In this document: in pieces, positions 1 through 5,220 of the stretch
Numbering within the stretch: position 1 is the stretch's first letter
Layout: every line of letters starts with the position of its first letter
From: Chromatiales bacterium
GTDB lineage: Bacteria; Pseudomonadota; Gammaproteobacteria; JACCYU01
Assembly (NCBI GenBank): GCA_031177845.1
Contig: JAPSGG010000154.1
Span: forward strand, 1-5,220
DNA: 5,220 nt
Reading direction: 5' to 3'
Notes under the pieces: model-generated
What the model was told of the DNA's origin: nothing
Seen by the model: the letters and a program-made list of their open reading frames with translations, nothing else
Databases searched by the model: none
Translations under genes and position numbers: made by a program

Positions 1-759
1 GTCAGGGTGAGTAAACCGCCGCGCGCCGGCATGCGGCTGCGTTTGGAGGATGCGGTGGAAGCGACGGTGCTCGATCGCCATGGCGATCTTTTCGAGCTGG
101 GCTTCGAAGGCGAACAGTCGGTGATGACCTTGCTAGAGGCGCACGGACACGTGCCGTTGCCACCTTACATTAACCGACCCGACGCCGCCGAGGATTGGGC
201 GCGCTATCAGACCGTCTATGCTGAACGGCCTGGCGCGATTGCGGCGCCCACCGCTGGCCTACACTTCGATCAGTCGGTGCTGTGTGCGCTGCACGCCAAG
301 GGCATTGAGCGGGCTAGTCTTACCTTGCATGTAGGCGCCGGCACCTTCCAGCCCGTGCGGGTCGATGATATCCGCCATCATCGTATGCACGCCGAACGTG
401 TCGAGGTCAGCCCGGCCGTTTGTAGGGCGGTGGCACATTGCAGAGAAAGAAGGGGACGCGTGATCGCGGTCGGCACCACGGTTGTGCGCAGTCTGGAGGC
501 GGCCGCGGCCGGTGGAAGATTAGAGCCCCTCGAAGGCGACACCGATATCTTCATCACGCCGGGCTTCCAATTCAACGTGGTCGACGGGCTCATCACTAAT
601 TTTCATTTGCCGGAATCGACCTTGCTGATGCTGGTTTGCGCCTTCGGCGGCTATGCGCAGGTCATGCACGCGTACCGGTACGCCGTCGAGCAGCGCTATC
701 GCTTTTACAGCTATGGCGATGCGATGTTCGTCACCAGGAAGTCTGCTCGGGCAATCTGA
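1..759 (+). CDS. queA: S-adenosylmethionine:tRNA ribosyltransferase-isomerase, 3' part
   Basis: QueA transfers and isomerises the ribosyl group of S-adenosylmethionine onto 7-aminomethyl-7-deazaguanine at the wobble base (position 34) of GUN-anticodon tRNAs, giving epoxyqueuosine. It is cytoplasmic. The frame is already open at base 1 (residues V-R-V before the GTG at 7). Compared from memory with E. coli QueA, about 95 N-terminal residues lie upstream of the window, so the GTG at 7 is internal and not a start. Family blocks appear in order: [12 protein letters not shown] (about residues 50-61 of the visible part), [69 protein letters not shown], and the C-terminal [14 protein letters not shown]. 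The 3' end is intact and ends in TGA at the usual place. No tgt gene follows; the next gene is convergent. The identification is very secure. Confidence 0.97.
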   Translation, partial: VRVSKPPRAGMRLRLEDAVEATVLDRHGDLFELGFEGEQSVMTLLEAHGHVPLPPYINRPDAAEDWARYQTVYAERPGAIAAPTAGLHFDQSVLCALHAKGIERASLTLHVGAGTFQPVRVDDIRHHRMHAERVEVSPAVCRAVAHCRERRGRVIAVGTTVVRSLEAAAAGGRLEPLEGDTDIFITPGFQFNVVDGLITNFHLPESTLLMLVCAFGGYAQVMHAYRYAVEQRYRFYSYGDAMFVTRKSARAI

Positions 760-802
760 TCTCTCGCGCCCAGTACGTTGAGTCTTTCCCGCCCGTGAGG
801 AC
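760..802. other. Convergent gap between queA and the endonuclease V-like gene
   Basis: Only 43 bp separate the two convergent stop codons. I see no GC-rich hairpin followed by a T-run on either strand, so no intrinsic terminator is called. Termination may be Rho-dependent or lie inside the opposing gene. Confidence 0.4.
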
Positions 803-1249
803 CTACACCTGCCGCTCGCGCGCTAGGCGCTCCCAGTCGGCCACGGGGCCGGCCTTAATGCGGAAGAGCGGATGCGGCTCCGGCAGATCCAAGTTCCGGT
901 GAAGGTTGAAGAAGGAGGGGCTGCGGTCGCTCAGCTTGTTGAGCAGGTGATTCCATTCGTAACGCAGCTGGCCTTCAGTCTCCGTCATCATCAGCGTCGG
1001 TTCAGCGTTGCATAGCTTGCTCGCATCAAAGGCGTAGCCGCGCCGCAGCGATTCGGCATGAATCTCGCGCAAGTAAGTCGCGACGGCCGCGGGCGGATCC
1101 GGCTGCGCCCGAAAGCGCTCCAGCTGGGGATGATTGCGATAGCCGCGCGTGCGGCCTAGCAAGACCTGCCGCGCCAGCAGGGTCTCCCGCCACAGCGCGC
1201 ATAAGCCCCTGGGATCGAGGTATTTAGGATGTAGAGTCCAGAGACGCAC
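803..1249 (-). CDS. Pyrimidine dimer DNA glycosylase / endonuclease V family protein
   Basis: This 148-aa protein fits the bacterial branch of the family typified by T4 endonuclease V, a glycosylase/AP lyase that cuts at UV-induced cyclobutane pyrimidine dimers. The GTG at 1249 is chosen because the conserved N-terminus VRLWTLHPKYLDPRGL begins exactly there. The frame stays open further upstream, but that stretch overlaps the hydrolase gene antisense to nothing useful and looks non-family. Visible blocks are ALWRETLLARQVLLG (residues 18-32), GYRNHPQLERF (36-46), LREIHAESLRRGYAFD (60-75), QLRYEWNHLL (94-103), and HPLFRIKAGPVADWE near the end. W20-R21-E22 aligns without gaps with Y21-R22-E23 of T4, so the catalytic Glu is present. 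T4's nucleophilic Thr2 has no counterpart: its slot is the initiator residue itself. The gene starts 4 bases after the hydrolase stop, which suggests co-transcription. The ribosome site is weak and distant (GGAG, about 13 bases from the GTG), so translational coupling is likely. The family call comes from motif memory, and the activity is not proven. Confidence 0.8.
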   Translation of the reverse strand: MRLWTLHPKYLDPRGLCALWRETLLARQVLLGRTRGYRNHPQLERFRAQPDPPAAVATYLREIHAESLRRGYAFDASKLCNAEPTLMMTETEGQLRYEWNHLLNKLSDRSPSFFNLHRNLDLPEPHPLFRIKAGPVADWERLARERQV

Positions 1250-1253
1250 AGGT

Positions 1254-2045
1254 TCAGGACTGCTCCGGGTTTCTCCGCATGGCCTGTTGTGGACGATAAA
1301 ACGCCAGCGCATTATCGCACAGAACTTGTCTTGCTCCGGCTTCGTCCAGCGCATCCACGATCAGGAACAAGTCTTCATCGGCGTATGGCCGCGGCGCGCG
1401 GGTGCTGGGAAGGTCGGTTCCGAACATCAAGGCGTGCGGATTGGCGGTATAGATGTCTTTCAAAGCACTTTCGACGTTGAAGTCCACGCGCCCGAAGCCG
1501 GTGGCCTTCACATGCACACCCCGCTCGGCGAGCCTGAGAAGCACCGAAAGGCCTCGCTTGGACAACCCTAAATGGTCGATGCTAACGGCGGGAAGCGAGA
1601 TCAGAACGGGATACAGCTCGGCCAAGTCTCCAGCATCCGCGTAAAGCTCCACGTGCCAAGATGCCAAGTCGTGGACGCGCCAGGCCATGCACTCAAGCGC
1701 CTCGACCTTCTCAGACCCACCGCGCTTGAGATTGAATCGCACGGCCCGCACGCCTGACTCGTTCAGCGCCAGGATCTCGGAATCGGCGGCTGAAGCGGGC
1801 AATTGAGTCACGCCGACAAACCAAGGCCCAAGCTTGGCCAGGGCATCGCGCAGATAGTCCTGATCGAACGCTTGAAAGGAGCCGGAGACGACGGCCCCGC
1901 CCGCGAGATTCATTTTTCGCGTGCGGCGCAGGTAGTCCTCACAGGAGAAATAGTCCGGCCGATAGCCGTCGTTCGAGACCAGAGGGAAGAGCTGATCGAT
2001 GATATGGAAGTGGCTATCGAAGACCTCGAAGTCTGTGGATCCCAC
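1254..2045 (-). CDS. Amidohydrolase-2 family TIM-barrel hydrolase
   Basis: The 263-aa product belongs to the amidohydrolase 2 type (PF04909) of the amidohydrolase superfamily. These are cytoplasmic barrel enzymes that hydrolyse lactones or amides, or decarboxylate; 2-pyrone-4,6-dicarboxylate lactonase is a well-known relative. Visible landmarks are an HxH motif at the end of strand 1 (FDSHFHIID, H12 and H14), RAVRFNLKRG (about 100-109), VELYADAG (132-139), IDHLGLS (156-162, H158), FGTDLPSTRAPRPY (208-221, with D211 the expected catalytic aspartate), and a closing VLCDNALAFY of the kind ending most family members. The length is normal for compact members. The GTG at 2045 is preferred because GAGGA lies 8 bases upstream. 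An in-frame TTG at 2084 would add 13 residues but has no good ribosome site. The substrate cannot be read from sequence. It is the first gene of a minus-strand pair and is divergent from a permease, which hints at a small organic-acid or amide substrate (inference). Confidence 0.85.
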   Translation of the reverse strand: MGSTDFEVFDSHFHIIDQLFPLVSNDGYRPDYFSCEDYLRRTRKMNLAGGAVVSGSFQAFDQDYLRDALAKLGPWFVGVTQLPASAADSEILALNESGVRAVRFNLKRGGSEKVEALECMAWRVHDLASWHVELYADAGDLAELYPVLISLPAVSIDHLGLSKRGLSVLLRLAERGVHVKATGFGRVDFNVESALKDIYTANPHALMFGTDLPSTRAPRPYADEDLFLIVDALDEAGARQVLCDNALAFYRPQQAMRRNPEQS

Positions 2046-2053
2046 GTGCTTGT

Positions 2054-2058
2054 TCCTC
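2054..2058 (-). promoter_or_regulatory. Ribosome binding site deciding the hydrolase start
   Basis: GAGGA on the minus strand sits 8 bases before the GTG at 2045. No comparable purine run precedes the alternative TTG at 2084, so this site favours the shorter protein. Confidence 0.6.
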
Positions 2059-2116
2059 GCGCAGTTCTGATCCTTACGGCCCAATGAACATCACTGCGAG
2101 CGCTGGTTTGGTCTGG

Positions 2117-2140
2117 CATGACGCGGCAATGCGCGGCATG
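2117..2140. promoter_or_regulatory. Imperfect inverted repeat, possible operator
   Basis: The arms CATGACGCG (2117-2125) and CGCGGCATG (2132-2140) are inverted copies with one mismatch in nine, around a 6-base centre. The size and position between divergent starts suit a dimeric regulator's operator. It is equally possible by chance in GC-rich DNA. No regulator gene lies in the window. Confidence 0.25.
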
Positions 2141-2235
2141 GTTTGTGCTCTGACGGATGCATGATCGCGGATATGGCTTTCCGTCTATCGATCGCTCTTG
2201 CTGGCTGAAAACAGTCATGCGCCCGCACGGCCAGA

Positions 2236-3591
2236 ATGCCGACCCAATCAGATCGAAGTTCAATTGTGCCACGCACGGGAGCAACAACGCCGCAACCTGT
2301 TCTGGGCGTGCTGGACGCGGTTGCGCTGATCGTCGGCATCGTCGTCGGCGCCGGCATCTTCAGCGCACCGGCGGTGGTTGCCGCCAATGCCGGAAGCGCG
2401 AGCGGCGTGCTCGCGGCATGGTTCCTGGGTGGGATCATTGCGCTTGCCGGGGCGATGTGCTACGCGGAACTCGCGAGCGCCTTTCCGCATCCGGGCGGTG
2501 ACTATCATTATCTGAAAATCGCCTTCGGCAAAACAGTCTCTTCCCTGTTTGCCTGGGCGCGCCTGACCGTGATCCCGACCGGCTCTATCGCGCTCTTGGC
2601 GTACGTGTTCGGCGACTACGCCACCGAAGTATTTTCTCTCGGTGAGCGCTCATCCGCTCTGTATGCCGGCCTGCTCGTTACTCTACTCACCGCGCTTAAT
2701 ATCGCGGGGTTGCAGCAGGGAAGGTGGACCCAGAACCTACTCGCGTTGACCGAGGTGGCGGGCATCGCGCTCGTGATCATCGCCGGGCTGCTGCTCGCCC
2801 CGAATACTGCCGCGGGCACCCAAGTGCCGACCGCGTCCGGTACGGCGTGGGGACTGGTGCTGATATTTGTCATGCTGACCTACGGCGGCTGGAACGAGGC
2901 CGCCTATATCTCTGCGGAGCTGCGCGGCGCTAGGCGCAATATCGCCCGTGCACTGCTCTTGAGCATTGCCATCATCACAGCCCTCTACGTGCTGATCAAC
3001 CTGGCCTATCTCAACGCCCTGGGGTTGGCCGGAATGAGTCGATCGGAAGCGGTGGCGGCGGACGTGATGCGGCGCGCCACGGGTGAGGTCGGGGCGCTGT
3101 TGGTCAGCTTATTAATCGCCATCGCCGCCATCACTTCGGCCAATGCCACGATCCTGCTGGGCGCGCGCATGACCTACGCCTTCGGCCGGGATTTTCCGCT
3201 GTTCGCGGCCTTGGGCCGCTGGCGGGGGAGCGCGCCGGTCAACGCCCTGCTGGTCCAGGGTGGCATCGCTCTGGGGCTGGTATTCCTAGGCAGCCTCACG
3301 CGCTCCGGATTTGAGGCGATGGTCGAGTACACGGCGCCGGTATTCTGGTTCTTCTTTCTGCTGGCCGGGATCTCATTGGTCGTGCTGCGCATCCGCAAGC
3401 CCGATGTGCCGCGGCCATTCCGGGCACCTTTATATCCGCTGACGCCCATTGTCTTCTGCTGTACCTCCGCTTATCTGCTCTACGCGAGTATTGTGTATAC
3501 GGGCGTCGGGGCCTTGGTAGGGATTGCTGTACTGGTCGCCGGAATTCCGGTCTTGCTGATGGCTCACCTGCGTTCGCGGGCGGCGGATTAA
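2236..3591 (+). CDS. APC-superfamily amino acid permease
   Basis: This 451-aa inner-membrane protein is a secondary transporter of the amino acid-polyamine-organocation superfamily, probably importing or exchanging an amino acid or related amine. Its length and roughly 12 hydrophobic segments are typical. TM1 carries the unwound substrate-site motif GIVVGAGIF (residues 34-42), followed by the TM2-loop signature CYAELASAFPHPGGDYHYL (75-93). GGWNEAAYISAELRGARRNI (217-236) in the TM6-TM7 region is characteristic of the L-type (LAT-like) branch. RMTYAFGRDFPLFAALGR (311-328) and RIRKPDVPRPFRAPLYP (385-401) are the usual cytoplasmic loops before TM9 and TM11. The ATG at 2236 is used although no strong ribosome site precedes it; a GTG at 2266 (residue 11) is an alternative that keeps all TM segments. 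The gene is divergent from the hydrolase and convergent with the metal transporter. The substrate is unknown. Confidence 0.92.
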   Translation: MPTQSDRSSIVPRTGATTPQPVLGVLDAVALIVGIVVGAGIFSAPAVVAANAGSASGVLAAWFLGGIIALAGAMCYAELASAFPHPGGDYHYLKIAFGKTVSSLFAWARLTVIPTGSIALLAYVFGDYATEVFSLGERSSALYAGLLVTLLTALNIAGLQQGRWTQNLLALTEVAGIALVIIAGLLLAPNTAAGTQVPTASGTAWGLVLIFVMLTYGGWNEAAYISAELRGARRNIARALLLSIAIITALYVLINLAYLNALGLAGMSRSEAVAADVMRRATGEVGALLVSLLIAIAAITSANATILLGARMTYAFGRDFPLFAALGRWRGSAPVNALLVQGGIALGLVFLGSLTRSGFEAMVEYTAPVFWFFFLLAGISLVVLRIRKPDVPRPFRAPLYPLTPIVFCCTSAYLLYASIVYTGVGALVGIAVLVAGIPVLLMAHLRSRAAD

Positions 3592-3755
3592 TCCAGGCAG
3601 GAGTCTTCGGTCCCAATTTGGATGCTATGGCTTGATCGACCTCGAGTCGAAGGACAGCCGCATTCCCGGCCCGGCACAAGGCTTAGAAGATTTTTGCGAA
3701 TACATTGGCCAGTACGATACCCTGGGCCACGCGCGGTACAACGCCTATTGCGCCA
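3592..3755. other. Convergent gap between permease and CDF transporter
   Basis: These 164 bp lie between two convergent stop codons. No hairpin with a T-run is visible for either gene, so no terminator is called. The space is long for a convergent junction of this kind and is mostly covered by the unrecognised frame beginning at 3632. Confidence 0.4.
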
Positions 3756-3841
3756 TCAGAGTCTTCGATGCGTGCTGGTCGCGCGATCCAGCTCGATATC
3801 CTCCCATGAAGCGGGATCTTCAATTGGCTCCAGATGGGTGA
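3632..3841 (+). CDS. Possible small ORF or gene remnant, unrecognised
   Basis: A 69-codon frame opens with TTG and ends in TGA inside the antisense 3' end of the CDF gene. Its first 40 or so codons lie in otherwise unexplained space. They read like a soluble, acidic, aromatic-rich protein ([20 protein letters not shown], then [17 protein letters not shown]) with a plausible GC-rich third position. I do not recognise a family. Against it: the start is TTG with no good ribosome site, the frame is open further upstream into the permease end without any better start, and the last 29 codons overlap the CDF gene antisense. It could be a real small protein, the tail of a decayed gene, or a chance frame. 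Confidence 0.25.
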   Translation: MIDLESKDSRIPGPAQGLEDFCEYIGQYDTLGHARYNAYCAIRVFDACWSRDPARYPPMKRDLQLAPDG

Positions 3842-4769
3842 AGACATGGACGCCCGGAATTGCAGTACGAACCTTTACTTCGATCTCTTCTAGCAAGTCA
3901 TGTCCGCGTTGCACCGTCCATGCGCCCGGCACCAGAACATGGACCGAGACAAACTTCCTGGCGCCGGCCCGCCGCGTACGCATCGCGTGAAATTGAATGC
4001 CCTGATCACTGTATTCGCTCAGGACTCGCTTAACCGCGTCTTGGTTCTCGGTGGACAAGGCACTGTCCAGCAGACCCATGACCGATCGGCGCAGCAGCTG
4101 GGCGCCAGTCCACAGGATGTTGGCCGCGACCGCCAGTGCGATGATCGGATCCAATCGAGACCAGCCTGTGAGCGCGACGGCGCCAACGCCGGCCACCACG
4201 CCTATGGAGGTCCAAACATCGGTCATCAAATGGCGCGCATCGGCTTCGAGCGTAACTGACTCATATCTGCGATCGGCTCTGAGTAAGATCCGGGCGACGC
4301 CAAAATTCACCGCTGAGGCCAGCAGCGATATCGCGAGTCCAACCCCCACATGTTCCAACGGTACCGGCGCGAACAGCCTGGGAATCGCTGACCAGACAAT
4401 GCTCACGGCGGTGAGCAGCACTAGGGCGCCTTCGACCCCACTCGAGAAATACTCCGCCTTGCTGTAACCAAACGGGTGCAATTCACTCGGCGGACGGGCG
4501 GCGATCGTCAGCATGGCAAGCGCCATTACTGCAGCGGCCAGATTGACGATGGACTCCAGCGCGTCGGATAACAGGCCGACCGAACCGGTGATGAAGTAGG
4601 CCGCGGTCTTCAATCCGATGGTGAGCAGCGCAGCCGCGATAGAGAGCCAGGCAAAGCGCGTCAGTTGCGCGCGCCGCAGTTTGAAGTCTCCGTTCGCGGC
4701 CGGTTGCGTCCTAGGGCGTCTCCAAAGACGAAAACGTAGCAAATGCTGGATCTCGGGATGGGTCACCAT
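3756..4769 (-). CDS. Cation diffusion facilitator (CDF) family metal transporter
   Basis: This 337-aa inner-membrane protein is a metal/proton antiporter of the CDF family, which exports divalent ions such as Zn, Fe, Mn, Co or Cd. About 30 basic, soluble N-terminal residues precede six TM segments (roughly 36-58, 64-90, 110-130, 141-160, 182-202 and 205-225). TM2 carries [17 protein letters not shown] (65-81) and TM5 carries [11 protein letters not shown], giving H180xxxD184 as in FieF. Aligned on E. coli FieF from memory, the TM2 pair of metal ligands becomes E72 and N76 in place of D45 and D49. The loop motif [13 protein letters not shown] (98-110) is typical. The cytoplasmic domain starts near 235 and has candidate metal ligands H261, H277, H290, H312 and E314, close to FieF's H232, H248, H261, H283 and D285. 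The ATG at 4769 has only a weak ribosome site (GAG about 5 bases upstream). The family is certain; the transported metal is not. Confidence 0.93.
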   Translation of the reverse strand: MVTHPEIQHLLRFRLWRRPRTQPAANGDFKLRRAQLTRFAWLSIAAALLTIGLKTAAYFITGSVGLLSDALESIVNLAAAVMALAMLTIAARPPSELHPFGYSKAEYFSSGVEGALVLLTAVSIVWSAIPRLFAPVPLEHVGVGLAISLLASAVNFGVARILLRADRRYESVTLEADARHLMTDVWTSIGVVAGVGAVALTGWSRLDPIIALAVAANILWTGAQLLRRSVMGLLDSALSTENQDAVKRVLSEYSDQGIQFHAMRTRRAGARKFVSVHVLVPGAWTVQRGHDLLEEIEVKVRTAIPGVHVFTHLEPIEDPASWEDIELDRATSTHRRL

Positions 4770-4926
4770 AGGCTCGGTTTCATCTTGCGCTTGGCTGGCG
4801 CAGTGGCGGCAAAGATTAGCTTTTGATGGGCCGGTCGGCGCCGGCGGATCGGGTAGTCGGGCAGCGGTTACTTACCGTTATTAACTACCGCGATCGCCAC
4901 CGCGAAACCATACTGCAACCGTCGGC

Positions 4927-4939
4927 GCCGTTCAACGGC
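4927..4939. promoter_or_regulatory. Perfect 13-bp palindrome, possible operator
   Basis: GCCGTT and AACGGC are exact inverted copies around a single central C. It lies about 13 bases upstream of a candidate -35 box for the exported-protein gene. It is short and GC-rich, so chance cannot be excluded. Confidence 0.2.
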
Positions 4940-4951
4940 CGGCAAATGTAA

Positions 4952-4979
4952 TTGACCGTGGTTGCGATGCACATAGGGC
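4952..4979 (+). promoter_or_regulatory. Weak candidate promoter for the exported-protein gene
   Basis: TTGACC at 4952-4957 is a good -35 match (5 of 6). The best -10 at 16-base spacing is TAGGGC at 4974-4979, which is poor. A second option, TTGCGA (4962-4967) with TATACG (4986-4991) at 18-base spacing, would start transcription too close to the ribosome site. Confidence 0.2.
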
Positions 4980-4996
4980 AATTCCTATACGTCGAA

Positions 4997-5004
4997 AAGG
5001 GAGG
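4997..5004 (+). promoter_or_regulatory. Strong ribosome binding site
   Basis: AAGGGAGG lies 6 bases before the ATG at 5011. It is by far the strongest Shine-Dalgarno match in the window and fixes the start of the exported protein. Confidence 0.8.
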
Positions 5005-5010
5005 CGTACG

Positions 5011-5220
5011 ATGAAACCAATCGCATTGAAACTGACAATCCTGCTAGGGGCCATGCTCGTGGCGTTCAGTAACGCGGGTTGGGCCGATTCAGGGACCTTT
5101 ACCATGAATTACACGAAGAACGATCCCATCCCGGTAGGCGACCAGGAAGGTCATATTATTTATCTAGGGGAGGCCAGGGGGACAGCCAAGGGCGGCTGGA
5201 AGAACGGAGGTAAGGTGCTA
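5011..5220 (+). CDS. Exported protein of unknown function, 5' part
   Basis: The frame is open from the ATG at 5011 to the window end (70 codons), so the gene is cut at its 3' side. The first 25 residues form a clear Sec-type signal peptide: MKPIALK, then a hydrophobic core LTILLGAMLVAF, then a signal peptidase I site after NAGWA, with mature protein starting DSGTF. There is no lipobox cysteine, so a periplasmic or secreted product is expected. The visible mature part reads TFTMNYTKNDPIPVGDQEGH, then IIYLGEARGTAKGGWKNGG. It has alternating polar and hydrophobic residues and many glycines, which suggests a beta-rich fold (inference). I do not recognise the family with confidence. The very strong ribosome site suggests a well-expressed product. 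It is divergent from the CDF gene; no metal-binding motif is visible in the part seen. Confidence 0.85.
   Translation, partial: MKPIALKLTILLGAMLVAFSNAGWADSGTFTMNYTKNDPIPVGDQEGHIIYLGEARGTAKGGWKNGGKVL

Larger units (their letters stand above)
2046..2235. promoter_or_regulatory. Divergent intergenic region, hydrolase unit and permease
   Basis: About 190 bp separate the divergent start codons and must hold promoters for both directions. I could not find a convincing -35/-10 pair for either. The most distinct structure is an imperfect inverted repeat at 2117-2140, listed separately. The 7-mer TGGTTTG occurs at 2104-2110 and again at 2139-2145, flanking that repeat. No open frame here looks like a gene. 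Confidence 0.5.
4770..5010. promoter_or_regulatory. Divergent intergenic region, CDF gene and exported protein gene
   Basis: This 241-bp region has no credible gene. The 10-mer GTCGGCGCCG occurs twice (4834-4843 and 4921-4930), and a short perfect palindrome lies at 4927-4939. An AT-richer patch at 4868-4886 could hold a promoter element for the CDF gene. I see no recognisable metal-sensing riboswitch. Confidence 0.5.

Noticed and set aside
636..902. Plus-strand frame of 88 codons overlapping the queA end and the endonuclease V-like gene
   Set aside because: It overlaps two well-supported genes in other frames, is Arg/Ser/Cys-rich as GC-rich shadow frames are, and has no family-like motif.
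1250..1354. Upstream extension of the endonuclease V-like frame to 1354
   Set aside because: The added 35 residues overlap the hydrolase coding region in another frame, and the family N-terminus begins exactly at the GTG at 1249.
2046..2084. Longer hydrolase start at the TTG at 2084
   Set aside because: TTG is rare and has no ribosome site here, whereas the GTG at 2045 has GAGGA at 8 bases. The extra 13 residues lie before the first barrel strand. It is not fully excluded.
2157..2501. Plus-strand frame of 114 codons overlapping the permease start
   Set aside because: It is out of frame with the conserved TM1-TM2 region and its Arg-rich translation matches no family.
3597..3634. Short barstar-like phrase FGPNLDAM in the permease frame just after its stop
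   Set aside because: Only about eight residues resemble the barstar motif, a stop follows at once, and the continuation in the next frame does not resemble barstar. It is too short to support a remnant call.
3900..4467. Plus-strand frames of 119 and 138 codons across the CDF gene
   Set aside because: They are antisense to a full-length transporter with clear TM segments and metal ligands. Their low-complexity translation fits shadow frames.
4890..4897. Single GCGATCGC octamer (cyanobacterial HIP1 sequence)
   Set aside because: One copy in 5.2 kb of GC-rich DNA carries no weight, and nothing else points to a cyanobacterium.

Overview
The window comes from a GC-rich bacterial chromosome, most likely a proteobacterium and perhaps a gammaproteobacterium. 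That placement is an inference from the closeness of the QueA fragment to the E. coli protein as I remember it, the GC-rich codon use, and the mixed ATG/GTG starts. I see no insertion sequence, phage gene, CRISPR array, tRNA or rRNA. It reads as an ordinary chromosomal stretch of short, unrelated housekeeping, transport and repair genes.

Layout, left to right. Positions 1-759 (+) hold the C-terminal three quarters of queA (queuosine tRNA modification), cut by the window edge. It converges, with a 43-bp gap, on a two-gene minus-strand unit. Read in the direction of transcription, that unit is an amidohydrolase-2-type TIM-barrel hydrolase (2045 down to 1254), then, after 4 bases, a short protein of the pyrimidine-dimer glycosylase/endonuclease V family (1249 down to 803). 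A divergent intergenic region of about 190 bp (2046-2235), with one imperfect inverted repeat, separates this unit from a plus-strand 12-TM APC-superfamily amino-acid permease (2236-3591). The permease converges on a minus-strand cation diffusion facilitator (CDF) metal exporter (4769 down to 3756). The gap between them holds a possible small ORF or gene remnant (3632-3841). A second divergent region (4770-5010) leads to the start of a plus-strand gene for an exported protein of unknown function (5011 onward). That gene has a very strong ribosome binding site and runs off the right edge.

How the genes fit together: the permease and the divergent hydrolase could share control and handle import and hydrolysis of a small organic substrate, but this rests on arrangement alone. 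The glycosylase-like gene is probably co-transcribed with the hydrolase without an obvious shared role. The CDF and the exported protein share a divergent promoter region, but nothing links them functionally. I found no convincing new multi-gene system. The points most worth a second look are the missing N-terminal threonine in the endonuclease V-like protein, the ExxxN metal-site variant in the CDF transporter, the unexplained small ORF at 3632-3841, and the uncharacterised exported protein.
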